A model generated the notes under the pieces. It saw nothing but the letters and a program-made list of their open reading frames with translations. It was not told the origin of the DNA and searched no databases. From Streptacidiphilus anmyonensis (lineage in GTDB: Bacteria > Actinomycetota > Actinomycetes > Streptomycetales > Streptomycetaceae), in assembly GCF_000787855.1 (NCBI RefSeq), contig NZ_BBPQ01000003.1, positions 133,273-169,756 of the forward strand: a stretch of 36,484 nt of DNA. Reading direction: 5' to 3'. Made by a program: the position numbers and the translations under genes. The stretch's first letter is position 1. Every line of letters starts with the position of its first letter. This document shows, one piece after another, positions 1 to 8,146 of this stretch.

Positions 1-453
1 GCGCAGGAGGGCGGGCGGGGGGACGGTGAGGACGTGGCAGGTGGCGCGGGAGACGCAGTAGCGGGCGGTCGCGCCGTGGAGGAGGCGCGCGGGCCACTCG
101 CGGGGGCCGGAGCCGAGGACGAGGAGGTCGTCCTCCCGCTCGGCGGCGTCCACCAGCGCGGACCCCGCCGGGCCTCGGATCAGCAGCAGCTCGACCGGCA
201 CGTCTCCCGGCACGCCGCCGAACGCCTCGTCGAAGGCGTTGCGCAGGCGCCACTCCGCCTCCCGCTCCCACTCGGTGAGCGGCGGCGGGCACGGCATGTG
301 CCGGTAGCCGACCTGCGCGCCGACGGGGAGCCAGGCCAGCACGGCGAGCAGCGGAACGCCCCTGCGTCGCGCCTCGGCGAGGCCGACGCGCAGCGCCTCG
401 AGGCTGCTGGGCGTTCCGCTGACTCCCACGACGACGCGCCGCGCGTCCGGCAT
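1..453 (-). CDS. Universal stress protein (UspA family), 3' end cut by window edge
   Basis: 151 codons are open from an ATG at 453 to the window edge, so the C-terminus is missing. The protein begins MPDARRVVVGVSGTPSSLEA, the usual beta-1 strand and first loop of a Usp fold. Near the visible end LLVLGSGPREW and a following LLHGATARYC segment match the family's ATP-binding loop pattern (G-x2-G-x9-G-S/T) only loosely. Usp proteins are cytosolic dimers, often nucleotide-binding, and induced by starvation or redox stress. A GTG three codons upstream (462) is an alternative start; a GAGGAG lies 3 nt before the GTG and 12 nt before the ATG, so neither spacing is ideal. The family call is firm; ATP binding is uncertain because the motif is weak. 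Confidence 0.8.
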   Translation of the reverse strand, partial: MPDARRVVVGVSGTPSSLEALRVGLAEARRRGVPLLAVLAWLPVGAQVGYRHMPCPPPLTEWEREAEWRLRNAFDEAFGGVPGDVPVELLLIRGPAGSALVDAAEREDDLLVLGSGPREWPARLLHGATARYCVSRATCHVLTVPPPALLR

Positions 454-598
454 GACGGGCACCTGCTCCTCACGGTCGGGCCGGCCGCGGGGTGCGGTTC
501 GGCCGGTTCGTCATTCCACCGCATCGAGGGCGTCGCCGGGAGCGGTTTTGACGTCCTCCGAACGTGCGGGGCCGGAGATCTGACGCCCGCTTGGCGTC

Positions 599-1771
599 TC
601 AGCCGCTGATGCCGTCCCGGTTCAGCACCGCGCCGATCAGCGCGTACCCGGGGTAGTCCATCAGCACCACGCCGGTGTGCGTCAGCTGCGCGCCGCCGCT
701 GCCGGTGAGGTCGTTCAGGGCCAGCTGGTTGACGCCGGTGGTGAACCAGGTGCCACCGGCGACATCGGCCGGGCCGGGGCCGAACGGGGCGCAGTTGGCG
801 GACAGGTAGGTGGTGAACATGGCGCCGCTGGTGTCCGCGGAGGCCGCGGCGATGTTGGCGCGGGCCTCGGACCACTTGGTGCCGGTGTTGCACTGGGTCC
901 AGTCGTTCTCGACGTAGGAGCCCGCGTTGCCGCTGGTCAGCTGGGTCAGACCGTAGCCGGGGTAGACCTCGCCGACGGGGCCGGTGAAGCTGCTCAGCAC
1001 GATGTGGCCGCGGGCCTGGCCGAGCTGCGGCATCGCGGCGGTCGAGGTTCCGGTGACGCTCGGGGCGTAGAACAGCCCGGGGTAGCGGGCCAGGTAGCTC
1101 TGGAAGATCCGGATGCGGTCCGCCGTCGTGGTGGAGGCCGGGTCGTCGGCGCAGTGGCCGATGGAGGCCGTGCCGCTGCCGCCCTCGGCGGTGTCGGCGT
1201 CGCACTCGCCGTGCAGGTCCATCACGATCGTCTCGCGCGGGTGGGCGGCGAGGAAGGCCTGGGCGTGCGTGAGCACGTCGTCGAAGTTGGCGTTCTGGTA
1301 GACGTCGGTGTGGTGGATCGCGAAGGCGGTGCCGCCGTTGACGACCCGCACCCGGATGTCGATGGCGCGGATGCCCGCGTTCAGCTGGGCGTCCAGGGTC
1401 GCGGCGCCGTCGCCGTGGTCCTCCTGGGCCTCGTAGGCCCAGGGGGCGAGCCCGCCGTGGATGGCGAGGGTGTCGTGGGTGCCGGGGATGGAGAGCGAGC
1501 CGAGGCTGAGGTTGTCCGGCAGGGCGCCCATCCAGTCCGGGTGGGAGGCGCCGGTCAGGCTGTCGAAGGCGGGGGAGGAGCTGCTGGGCTGCGCGGACGC
1601 CGTGCCCGCGCCGGCGGTGAGCGCCGCGCCTGCCGTCAGGGCCACGGTGGCCGCGACGGCGAGCCCCCGTCGTGCGGCGCTGAGCCGGGTGATGGCGAGC
1701 CTTGAGGTGCCCAGCCTTGTGGTGCCGAGCCGGGTGGTTCCGCGCCTGGTGGTGCCGATGTGCTGTCGCAT
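599..1771 (-). CDS. Secreted phosphatidylinositol-specific phospholipase C-like protein
   Basis: 390 aa, PI-PLC X-domain fold. SIPGTHDT (His99, Asp100), IDIRVR (Arg140) and AIHHTD (His153/His154) match the catalytic His/Asp/Arg/His set of Bacillus PI-PLC. The family cleaves phosphatidylinositol or GPI anchors to a cyclic inositol phosphate and diacylglycerol. The N-terminus is a signal peptide: a twin-Arg-like ARRGLAV, a hydrophobic Ala/Leu/Val stretch (about 36-55) and a probable cleavage site after ASA (residue 60), so export, possibly by Tat, is expected. Residues 5-30 before the hydrophobic core hold an unusual Thr-Arg-Leu-Gly repeat. GGAGGA lies 9 nt before the ATG. The gene is divergent from the two-component system. 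A GTTCACC heptamer (minus strand, 1863-1857) resembles one unit of a PhoP box. The exact substrate is not determined. Confidence 0.85.
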   Translation of the reverse strand: MRQHIGTTRRGTTRLGTTRLGTSRLAITRLSAARRGLAVAATVALTAGAALTAGAGTASAQPSSSSPAFDSLTGASHPDWMGALPDNLSLGSLSIPGTHDTLAIHGGLAPWAYEAQEDHGDGAATLDAQLNAGIRAIDIRVRVVNGGTAFAIHHTDVYQNANFDDVLTHAQAFLAAHPRETIVMDLHGECDADTAEGGSGTASIGHCADDPASTTTADRIRIFQSYLARYPGLFYAPSVTGTSTAAMPQLGQARGHIVLSSFTGPVGEVYPGYGLTQLTSGNAGSYVENDWTQCNTGTKWSEARANIAAASADTSGAMFTTYLSANCAPFGPGPADVAGGTWFTTGVNQLALNDLTGSGGAQLTHTGVVLMDYPGYALIGAVLNRDGISG

Positions 1772-1908
1772 ACCGTGCCGTCCTCCACTGGGATCCGTGC
1801 GGTGCGCCCGTCCACGGGTGCGCAGCCGCCTCGGTTACCGGATGGTAGGGACGCCTGGTGAACTTGAGAAGGCCACGACAAGAATGCGGTCCTGACGTAC
1901 CGAGCCTC

Positions 1909-1914
1909 TACCTT
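1909..1914 (+). promoter_or_regulatory. Candidate -10 box (TACCTT) of a leaderless mRNA
   Basis: TACCTT fits the streptomycete TANNNT -10 pattern and ends 7 nt before the ATG at 1922, so transcription would start at or next to the A of the start codon. The only SD-like bases (GAGGG) sit 1 nt from the ATG, too close for normal use. No clear -35 box is visible. Confidence 0.35.
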
Positions 1915-1921
1915 TGAGGGC

Positions 1922-3433
1922 ATGGACCTGCTGCGCCGACTCCGGCTGTTCGCGCGCGCGCACCCGTACTGGGCCGACGCGCTGCTGGCGGCCTTGCTGT
2001 ACCTGGTCACCGTGCTGTGGCCGACCGGAGGCCGGCCCAGCACGCAGTGGTCCAACTTCGACCCCGACGAGGTGCTGCTCGTCGCCGGGCTGCTGGTCTA
2101 CGCTCCGCTCGCGCTGCGCCGCAGGTACCCGATCCTCGTGCTGGCCTGCACCGTCGCCGCGACGGTCGGCTACATGTTCGTCGGGCCCGTGCGCGGGCCC
2201 ATCCTGGCCGGGTCCGGTCTCGCCATCTACACCGTCTCCTCGGTCGTCGAGCGCCGACTGGCCCTGGCGATCGGCGGTGTGGCGGTGCTCTCCGTCGGCA
2301 TCGCCAGCATGGCGCTCTCCCCCGAGAAGTGGGACAAGAGCGTCAACGGCATCGCCTTCGCGTGGACGGCGATGACGGTCGCCGTCGGCGAGTCGGTGCG
2401 CAGCAGGCGCGCCTTCGTCGCCGCGATAGAGGAGCGGGCCCGCCGCGCCGAGCACACGCGCGAGGAGGAGGCCCGCCGCCGCGTCGCCGAGGAGCGGCTG
2501 CGCATCGCCCGCGAGCTGCACGACATCGTCGGCCACCACATCGCGCTGATCAACATCCAGGCCGGCGTCGCCTCCACCGTGCTGGACAGCCAGCCGGACG
2601 CCGCGCGCACGGCGCTGGCCCAGGTCCGGGAGGCGGGCCGGGCCGCGCTCAGCGAGCTCGGCGCGACGGTCGCCGTGCTGCGGCAGACGGGCGAGGGCGA
2701 GGAGACCGCGAGTCCGCGCGAACCCGCGCCGGGTCTCGGCCAGCTCGCTCAGCTGCTGGACTCCTTCGAGCGGGTCGGCCTGCGAGTGGACTGCCGCACC
2801 GAGGGCGGGCCCGTCCCGATCCCGGCCGCGGTGGACCTGACCGCCTACCGCGTGGTGCAGGAGTCGCTGACCAACGTCGGCAAGCACTCTCACGCCTCGG
2901 CGGCGACGGTCCTGCTGGAGTACCGTCCCGGCGTGCTGCACATAGAGGTCGACGACCAGGGCCCGGGGCCCAAGGCCGCAGCGGCCGGCCGCAGCGGCGC
3001 GGAACGCGGCGGCGGCTACGGCCTGATCGGCATGCGTGAGCGCGCCGCGTCCGTCGGCGGCTCCTTCACCGCGGGGCCCATGCCGGGCGGCGGCTTCCGC
3101 GTGACGGTCGACCTGCCGCTCGGCACGGTCGGCTCCGCGGGCCGCACCGGCCGCGCCGGCCGCGCGGAGGCGACCGGCGGACCGGTCGCACCGCGCGTGA
3201 GCCTGCCGAACCTCCTCGGCCCCCGCCGCCCGGCTCCGGACGCCTGCCCGCCCGACGAGGACGCCTACTCGGCCGTCGCGGATGCCTACCCGCCCGCCGT
3301 GGACGCCTACCCGGCCGTCGGATCGGCCCTGCCGCCGAGCGCGCACTCGGCCCCCATCGTCCCCGAGGCCACGTCCGCCCGCCGCCGCGCGTCCGAGGCG
3401 CGGAGAGCCGCACGAACGACAGGAGACGCATGA
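1922..3433 (+). CDS. NarL-type sensor histidine kinase (HisKA_3)
   Basis: 503 aa. Residues 15-155 contain four or five hydrophobic segments. A coiled linker rich in Arg/Glu (about 158-195) leads to the HisKA_3 dimerisation motif RIARELHDIVGHH, with His200 as phosphoacceptor. The HATPase_c domain shows the N box ESLTNVGKHS (about 314-323), DDQGPGP (344-350) and GGGYGLIGMRER. Little is visible outside the membrane, so the signal is probably sensed within or near it. After about residue 400 there is a 100-residue low-complexity tail with three DAYP/S-type repeats that typical family members lack. The stop overlaps the response regulator start by 4 nt (ATGA), so the two are translationally coupled partners. 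The signal is unknown. Confidence 0.93.
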   Translation: MDLLRRLRLFARAHPYWADALLAALLYLVTVLWPTGGRPSTQWSNFDPDEVLLVAGLLVYAPLALRRRYPILVLACTVAATVGYMFVGPVRGPILAGSGLAIYTVSSVVERRLALAIGGVAVLSVGIASMALSPEKWDKSVNGIAFAWTAMTVAVGESVRSRRAFVAAIEERARRAEHTREEEARRRVAEERLRIARELHDIVGHHIALINIQAGVASTVLDSQPDAARTALAQVREAGRAALSELGATVAVLRQTGEGEETASPREPAPGLGQLAQLLDSFERVGLRVDCRTEGGPVPIPAAVDLTAYRVVQESLTNVGKHSHASAATVLLEYRPGVLHIEVDDQGPGPKAAAAGRSGAERGGGYGLIGMRERAASVGGSFTAGPMPGGGFRVTVDLPLGTVGSAGRTGRAGRAEATGGPVAPRVSLPNLLGPRRPAPDACPPDEDAYSAVADAYPPAVDAYPAVGSALPPSAHSAPIVPEATSARRRASEARRAARTTGDA

Positions 3434-4119
3434 CCATCCGGGTGCTGCTCGCGGACGACCAGGTGCTGGTCCGGGCCGGGCTCAAGGTGCTGGTGGACTC
3501 CGCGCCCGACCTCGTCGTGGTCGGGGAGGCGGCGACGGGGCTGGAGGCGGTCCGGCTGGCCAGGGAGGCGCGGGCCGACGTCGTGCTGATGGACATCCGG
3601 ATGCCCGAGCTGGACGGCCTGGAGGCCACCGCGCGGATCACCGCCGACGAGGATCTGGCGGGGGTGCGGGTGCTGGTGCTCACCACCTTCGAGACCGACG
3701 ACTACGTGTTCCAGTCGCTGCGGGCCGGGGCGTCCGGCTTCCTCGGCAAGGGCGCGGAGCCGGACGCGCTGCTGGACGCGATCCGCGTCGTCGCGCGCGG
3801 CGAGGCGCTGCTGACGCCCGCCGCCACCAAGGAGCTCATCGCCCGGTACCTGTCCCAGCCCGAGCGCGGCACGCCCGCGGCCGCGCCGCCGAGCCTCGCG
3901 GTGCTGACCGACCGGGAGCGCGAGATCGTCGCCATGGTGGCGACCGGCGCGTCCAACGACCAGATCGGCGAGCAGCTCGCCGTCAGCCCGCTGACGGTCA
4001 AGACGCACGTCAGCCGGGCCCTCATCAAGCTCGGTGCGCGCGACCGGGCGCAGCTCGTGGTGCTCGCCTACGAGAGCGGTCTGGTGCGACCCAGCGCGCA
4101 TTCCGGTTACGACGCGTGA
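3430..4119 (+). CDS. NarL/FixJ-family response regulator
   Basis: 229 aa. The receiver domain (about 1-120) has the acidic pair Asp9/Asp10, phosphoacceptor Asp55 in VVLMDIRMPE, the switch threonines in VLTTFE and a conserved Lys in LGKGAEP. A LuxR-type HTH follows at about 155-220 (LTDREREIVAMVA, SPLTVKTHVSRALIKLGARD). It should bind DNA as a phosphorylated dimer after phosphotransfer from the coupled kinase. The ATG lies inside the kinase stop codon. Targets are unknown; the divergent PI-PLC-like gene or the kinase's own promoter are natural candidates by position only. Confidence 0.95.
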   Translation: MTIRVLLADDQVLVRAGLKVLVDSAPDLVVVGEAATGLEAVRLAREARADVVLMDIRMPELDGLEATARITADEDLAGVRVLVLTTFETDDYVFQSLRAGASGFLGKGAEPDALLDAIRVVARGEALLTPAATKELIARYLSQPERGTPAAAPPSLAVLTDREREIVAMVATGASNDQIGEQLAVSPLTVKTHVSRALIKLGARDRAQLVVLAYESGLVRPSAHSGYDA

Positions 4120-4204
4120 TTCACCCCACACACCCTGCGGGTGGTCAGGTCTTGCGGACGGTGCGGAGGTCCGTGGCACACTGACACCAGCAGTACGACG
4201 TTTT

Positions 4205-4331
4205 GCGCACTCCGGGGTCGGTGAAAGTCCGAACCGGCGGTTACAGTCCGCGACCCGACCGCTTCCAGCGGCCGGTTGACCAGGTGAAATTCCTGGACCG
4301 ACGGTTAAAGTCCGGATGGGAGGCAGTGCGC
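4205..4331 (+). promoter_or_regulatory. FMN riboswitch (RFN element)
   Basis: The conserved RFN blocks are present in order: GGTCGGTGAAAGTCCGAACC, CCGGCGGTTACAGTCCGCGA, GGTGAAATTCCTGGACCG and ACGGTTAAAGTCCGGATGGG ending in AGGCAGTGCGC. The closing helix P1 is a perfect 6-bp pair, GCGCAC (4205-4210) with GTGCGC (4326-4331). RFN aptamers bind FMN and shut down riboflavin synthesis or transport genes. It lies about 180 nt before ribE and should control the whole ribE-ribM-ribBA-ribH operon. Confidence 0.97.
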
Positions 4332-4390
4332 GGCGGACGTCGGGCTGCGGCGTCGTCGCCACGCGCGCACCCTGCCGGGTGTGTTCCGGA

Positions 4391-4416
4391 GCGGCCCCTT
4401 AGGGGTCCCCGGCCGC
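4391..4416 (+). terminator. GC-rich hairpin in the riboswitch expression platform
   Basis: GCGGCC (4391-4396) pairs with GGCCGC (4411-4416), and the enclosed bases can also form CCCC-TTA-GGGG. There is no U-tract, so it may terminate through stem strength or act by changing access to the ribosome site (GGAGAG at 4504-4509). The mechanism cannot be decided by eye. Confidence 0.4.
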
Positions 4417-4513
4417 GCGCAGCGCCCTCCCCGCGACCCGTGCACTCGTCCGTTGTCAGCTCCCGCAACAGCCCCGGAGACCGCGCAGTAGGCGCGAGGT
4501 CACGGAGAGCTGA

Positions 4514-5203
4514 ATGTTCACGGGAATCATCGAAGAGCTGGGCGAGGTCCTCTCGATCGAGGACTTGGGCGACTCCGCCCGTGTCCGCCTGCGCGGCCCC
4601 GTCACCACCGCCGACGCCCGTGAGGGCCAGTCCATCGCGGTGAACGGCGTCTGTCTCACCGTCCTCGACACCGACGCCGAACTGGCCGCCCACCCGGGCG
4701 AGTTCAGCGCCGACGTGATGCGCGAGACGCTGGAGCGGTCCAGCCTCGGCGCGATCGGGGTCGGCTCCCGGGTCAACCTGGAGCGCGCCATGGCGCTCGG
4801 CGCCCGCCTCGGCGGCCACCTGGTCCAGGGGCACGTCGACGGCACCGGCGTGCTGCTCTCCCGCACTCCCGGCGAGGCCGGGGCGGACGGGAATCCCCAG
4901 TGGGAGGTCCTGCGTTTCAGCCTGCCGGCGCAGCTGTCGCGGTACCTCGTCGAGAAGGGCTCGATCACCGTCGACGGCGTCAGCCTGACCGTGGTGGAGG
5001 CGGCCGTGGACTCGTTCACCGTCAGCCTGATCCCGGCCACGCTCGCGCACACCACCCTCGGCCTGAAGAAGGCGGGGGAACCGGTGAACCTCGAGGTCGA
5101 CGTGCTGGCGAAGTACGTCGAGCGGCTGCTCGGCGACCGCGCCGTGCCCGGCCTCGCGGTGAACCACGCAGTGATCCAGGCGAGCCAGCAGACGGGAGCC
5201 TGA
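4514..5203 (+). CDS. ribE: Riboflavin synthase, alpha subunit
   Basis: 229 aa, usual length about 200-215. It starts with the invariant MFTGIIEELG and has two lumazine-binding beta-barrel repeats (about 1-100 and 101-210), each with a VNGVCLTV/VDGVSLTV-type motif. It converts two 6,7-dimethyl-8-ribityllumazine molecules to riboflavin plus the pyrimidinedione that RibH reuses. The first repeat ends in the conserved GGHLVQGHVDGTG. A GGAGAG site lies 4-5 nt before the ATG. It is the first gene behind the FMN riboswitch; ribM follows after 6 nt. The start is fixed by the family N-terminus. Confidence 0.97.
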   Translation: MFTGIIEELGEVLSIEDLGDSARVRLRGPVTTADAREGQSIAVNGVCLTVLDTDAELAAHPGEFSADVMRETLERSSLGAIGVGSRVNLERAMALGARLGGHLVQGHVDGTGVLLSRTPGEAGADGNPQWEVLRFSLPAQLSRYLVEKGSITVDGVSLTVVEAAVDSFTVSLIPATLAHTTLGLKKAGEPVNLEVDVLAKYVERLLGDRAVPGLAVNHAVIQASQQTGA

Positions 5204-5209
5204 CGGGCC

Positions 5210-5863
5210 ATGAGCAATCTGGTCAACGACCTCAACAGCACGGCGTTCAGCCTGTTCGGACAGCAGATCAAGTGGTCCGACATGGTGGGCAACCTGCTCG
5301 GCCTCGGCGCCCTGGCGCTCGGCTGGCGCCGCTCGATGCTCACCTGGCCCGTGCAACTGCTCTCCGGCGTGGTGCTGTTCGCGGCCTTCGCCGCCGGACA
5401 CCTGAGCGGCAGCGCCGGCAAGCAGCTGATCGTCGTCGCCGTCTCGGTCTGGGGCTGGTACCAGTGGCAGCGCGGCCGCGCCAAGGCCGGTGACGTCCAG
5501 GTCCGCTTCGCGACCTGGACCGAGCGCGGCCTGCTGGTCGCCGCCACCGCCGTCGGCACCGTGGCCCTCGCCGAACTGTTCCAGGCCTACCCGTGGATGT
5601 CCTGGAGCCCCTGGGCCGACGCCTACATCTTCACCGGCACGCTCGCCGCGATGTACGCGCAGGCCCGCGGCTGGGTGGATTTCTGGCTCGCCTGGCTGGC
5701 CGTCGACCTGGTCGGCGTGCCACTGAACTTCGAGAACGGCTACGCCTTCTCGGGCTACGTCTACATCGTCTACTTCGTCCTGGTGATCCTGGGTCTGCGC
5801 TCCTGGTGGCTGCGCAGCCGCAACGCCGAGCAGCCCGCCCTCGCGGAAGGAGCCGTCGCATGA
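5210..5863 (+). CDS. ribM: RibM, PnuC-like riboflavin transporter
   Basis: 217 aa integral membrane protein with about six hydrophobic segments and a PnuC-type layout: aromatic-rich helices around [13 protein letters not shown] (about 81-95), [18 protein letters not shown] and a last helix with [16 protein letters not shown]. RibM proteins of streptomycetes and corynebacteria carry riboflavin by facilitated diffusion; intracellular trapping as FMN/FAD drives uptake. Position inside the riboswitch operon separates it from vitamin B3 transporters of the same superfamily. The stop overlaps ribBA (ATGA). Confidence 0.93.
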   Translation: MSNLVNDLNSTAFSLFGQQIKWSDMVGNLLGLGALALGWRRSMLTWPVQLLSGVVLFAAFAAGHLSGSAGKQLIVVAVSVWGWYQWQRGRAKAGDVQVRFATWTERGLLVAATAVGTVALAELFQAYPWMSWSPWADAYIFTGTLAAMYAQARGWVDFWLAWLAVDLVGVPLNFENGYAFSGYVYIVYFVLVILGLRSWWLRSRNAEQPALAEGAVA

Positions 5864-7161
5864 GCGCCATAGAGCAACTCGCCGAGCAGCACGGAGAGGT
5901 CTACGAGGACCTCACCCTGGACAGCATCGAGTTCGCCATCTCCGAGATCGCGGCCGGGCGCCCGATCGTCGTCGTCGACGACGAGAACCGCGAGAACGAG
6001 GGCGACCTCGTCTTCGCCGCCGAACTGGCCACGCCCGAGCTGGTCGCCTTCGCGATGCGCGAGTGCCGCGGCCTGATCTGCGTGCCGATGACCGGCGAGG
6101 ACCTGGACCGGCTGGAGCTGGGCCAGATGGTCGCGCAGAACACCGAGTCGATGCGCACCGCCTTCACCGTCTCGGTGGACGCCAGGGAGAACGTCACCAC
6201 CGGCATCTCCGCCGCCGACCGGGCGCACACCATCCGGCTGCTGGCCGACCCGTCCAGCGTCACCGGCGACTTCGTCCGCCCCGGCCACGTGTTCCCGCTG
6301 CGCGCCCGTCCGGGCGGCGTGCTGGAGCGCGAGGGCCACACCGAGGCCGGTCCCGACCTGTGCCGCCTGGCCGGGCTGCGTCCCGCCGCCGCGATCTGCG
6401 AGATCGCCAACGACGACGGCACCATGGCCCGCCTGCCCGAGCTGGTCGTCTTCGCCCGCCGCCACGGCCTGGCCCTGGTCTCCATCGAGGACCTGATCGC
6501 CTACCGCCGCAAGGCCGAGGCGAGCGTCACCCGCGCCGCGACCACCTCGCTGCCCACCGAGCACGGCAGCTTCACGGCCGTCGGCTACCTGAGCGAGCCC
6601 GACGGCGTCGAGCACATCGCGCTGGTCGCGGGCGGCCTGGACGCCGACGGCAAGCTGCCCGACGGCGAGGAGGTGCTGGTCCGGGTCCACTCCGAGTGCC
6701 TGACCGGCGACGTCTTCGGCTCGCTGCGCTGCGACTGCGGCCCGCAGCTGGCCGCCTCGCTCGACAAGATCGCGAGCGAGGGCCGCGGCGTGGTCCTCTA
6801 CATGCGCGGACACGAGGGGCGCGGCATCGGTCTGGTCCGCAAGCTGCGCGCCTACGAGCTGCAGGAGGGCGGCCGCGACACCGTCGACGCCAACCTCGAG
6901 CTCGGCCTGCCGGCCGACGCCCGCGACTACCGCGCCGCCGCGCTGATCCTGGCCGACCTCGGCGTCCGCTCGGTGCGGCTGCTCAGCAACAACCCCGACA
7001 AGCACGTCGCGCTCAGCGAGCACGGCCTGAGGGTGCTCGGCCGCGAGGCGGTCCGGGCCGGCGTCGGCGAGCACAACCTGCGGTACCTGCTGACCAAGCG
7101 CGACCGGATGGGCCACGACCTGCCCTGGCTCGACGAGTTGACCCCCGCGCACAGCGCCTGA
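5860..7161 (+). CDS. ribBA: Bifunctional DHBP synthase / GTP cyclohydrolase II
   Basis: 433 aa. The N-terminal RibB half (about 15-215) has the acidic metal site [18 protein letters not shown] and [18 protein letters not shown], and makes 3,4-dihydroxy-2-butanone 4-phosphate from ribulose 5-phosphate. The C-terminal RibA half opens [20 protein letters not shown] gives zinc ligands Cys280, Cys291 and Cys293, followed by [11 protein letters not shown] and LRAYELQ. The Tyr in RAYELQ is kept, unlike the Met-bearing Streptomyces GCH II paralogues reported to release a formylated intermediate, so a canonical product is expected. The start lies in the ribM stop codon. A 50-nt gap follows before ribH. 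Confidence 0.97.
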   Translation: MSAIEQLAEQHGEVYEDLTLDSIEFAISEIAAGRPIVVVDDENRENEGDLVFAAELATPELVAFAMRECRGLICVPMTGEDLDRLELGQMVAQNTESMRTAFTVSVDARENVTTGISAADRAHTIRLLADPSSVTGDFVRPGHVFPLRARPGGVLEREGHTEAGPDLCRLAGLRPAAAICEIANDDGTMARLPELVVFARRHGLALVSIEDLIAYRRKAEASVTRAATTSLPTEHGSFTAVGYLSEPDGVEHIALVAGGLDADGKLPDGEEVLVRVHSECLTGDVFGSLRCDCGPQLAASLDKIASEGRGVVLYMRGHEGRGIGLVRKLRAYELQEGGRDTVDANLELGLPADARDYRAAALILADLGVRSVRLLSNNPDKHVALSEHGLRVLGREAVRAGVGEHNLRYLLTKRDRMGHDLPWLDELTPAHSA

Positions 7162-7211
7162 ACCACGCACGACATCGCAATCGCACGAGAACAACGAAAG
7201 GACGTACGCAA

Positions 7212-7688
7212 GTGAGCGGCGAGGGAGCCCCCCAGCTCGACGTGCAGGGTGCCAAGGAGCTGAAGGTCGCGGTCGTCGCGGCCCAGTGGCACACCGTGGT
7301 CATGGACGGCCTGATCGCCGGCGCCGAGCGGGCGCTGGACGAGTTCGGCGTCACCGACCGCACGGTGGTCCGCGTCCCGGGCAGCTTCGAGCTGCCGGTG
7401 GCCGCGAAGGCGCTGGCCGCACGCGGCTACGACGCGGTCGTGGCGCTCGGCGTCGTCATCCGCGGCGGCACGCCCCACTTCGACTATGTGTGCGAGGCCG
7501 CCACGATGGGCCTCACCCAGGTGAGTGTCGACTCCGGCATCCCGATCGGTTTCGGCCTGCTGACCTGCGACAACGAGCAGCAGGCGCTGGACCGGGCGGG
7601 TCTTGCGGACTCCAAGGAGGACAAGGGCCACGAGGCGACCACGGCGGCGCTGAGCACGGCGGTGCTGATCAGGGGCCTCGGCGCCTGA
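7212..7688 (+). CDS. ribH: 6,7-dimethyl-8-ribityllumazine synthase (lumazine synthase)
   Basis: 158 aa from a GTG; AAAGGA lies 9 nt upstream. Motifs in order: [40 protein letters not shown] with the catalytic His, [18 protein letters not shown] and a C-terminal DKGHEAT. It condenses the RibA-route pyrimidine with DHBP to give the lumazine that RibE uses. Family members assemble as pentamers or 60-mers. It is the last gene of the riboflavin operon; a weak hairpin follows. Confidence 0.97.
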   Translation: MSGEGAPQLDVQGAKELKVAVVAAQWHTVVMDGLIAGAERALDEFGVTDRTVVRVPGSFELPVAAKALAARGYDAVVALGVVIRGGTPHFDYVCEAATMGLTQVSVDSGIPIGFGLLTCDNEQQALDRAGLADSKEDKGHEATTAALSTAVLIRGLGA

Positions 7689-7707
7689 GACTGGTTTCTT
7701 GTCCATT

Positions 7708-7725
7708 CCACCGTCCGTACGGTGG
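7708..7725 (+). terminator. Short hairpin after ribH
   Basis: CCACCGT (7708-7714) pairs perfectly with ACGGTGG (7719-7725) around a CCGT loop. There is no U-tract, so this is a weak terminator candidate between ribH and hisE. Confidence 0.35.
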
Positions 7726-7738
7726 GACGACACGACCC

Positions 7739-7761
7739 GTTCCCGGGGAACCACGTAGGGT
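7739..7761 (+). promoter_or_regulatory. hisE promoter candidate with palindrome
   Basis: GTTCCC-G-GGGAAC is a perfect dyad (7739-7751). It is followed by TAGGGT (7756-7761), a TANNNT-type -10 that ends 10 nt before the hisE ATG. The dyad would lie in the promoter spacer, where a repressor could act. No known regulator is assigned. Confidence 0.35.
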
Positions 7762-7771
7762 AGGGCCCATC

Positions 7772-8041
7772 ATGGCGCTAAAGACATTCGAAGAGCTCTT
7801 CATCGAGCTGCAGCGGAAGGCCGCCGCGGGCGAGCCCGGGTCGCGGACCGCCGAGCTGGTCGGCCTGGGCGTGCACGCCATCGGCAAGAAGGTCGTCGAG
7901 GAGGCGGCCGAGGTGTGGATGGCCGCCGAGCACGAGTCCGACGAGCGGACCGCCGAGGAGATCTCCCAGCTGCTGTACCACCTCCAGGTGATGATGGTCG
8001 CGCGCGGCCTCACCCTGGAGGACGTCTACGCCCATCTGTAG
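7772..8041 (+). CDS. hisE: Phosphoribosyl-ATP pyrophosphatase
   Basis: 89 aa, standard for stand-alone HisE. The MazG-like fold is shown by [14 protein letters not shown], the metal-binding [11 protein letters not shown] (EExxE type), a second [16 protein letters not shown] helix and a C-terminal [10 protein letters not shown]. It hydrolyses phosphoribosyl-ATP to phosphoribosyl-AMP plus PPi, step 2 of histidine synthesis. It pairs with hisG 105 nt downstream, but a strong hairpin lies between. The ATG at 7772 matches the family N-terminus. Confidence 0.95.
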   Translation: MALKTFEELFIELQRKAAAGEPGSRTAELVGLGVHAIGKKVVEEAAEVWMAAEHESDERTAEEISQLLYHLQVMMVARGLTLEDVYAHL

Positions 8042-8060
8042 ACCCCGCGTGTTCTGACGC

Positions 8061-8092
8061 AGCGGGGCACCGAGCCGTTTCGGTGCCCCGCT
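8061..8092 (+). terminator. Strong intrinsic hairpin between hisE and hisG
   Basis: A perfect 13-bp stem: AGCGGGGCACCGA (8061-8073) with TCGGTGCCCCGCT (8080-8092), loop GCCGTT, followed by TTCG. It begins 20 nt after the hisE stop and should terminate or attenuate read-through into hisG. Confidence 0.8.
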
Positions 8093-8146
8093 TTCGTATG
8101 TTGCGAACCAACCCCAGGAAGACCCACCCCAGAAAGGCAGCACAGC

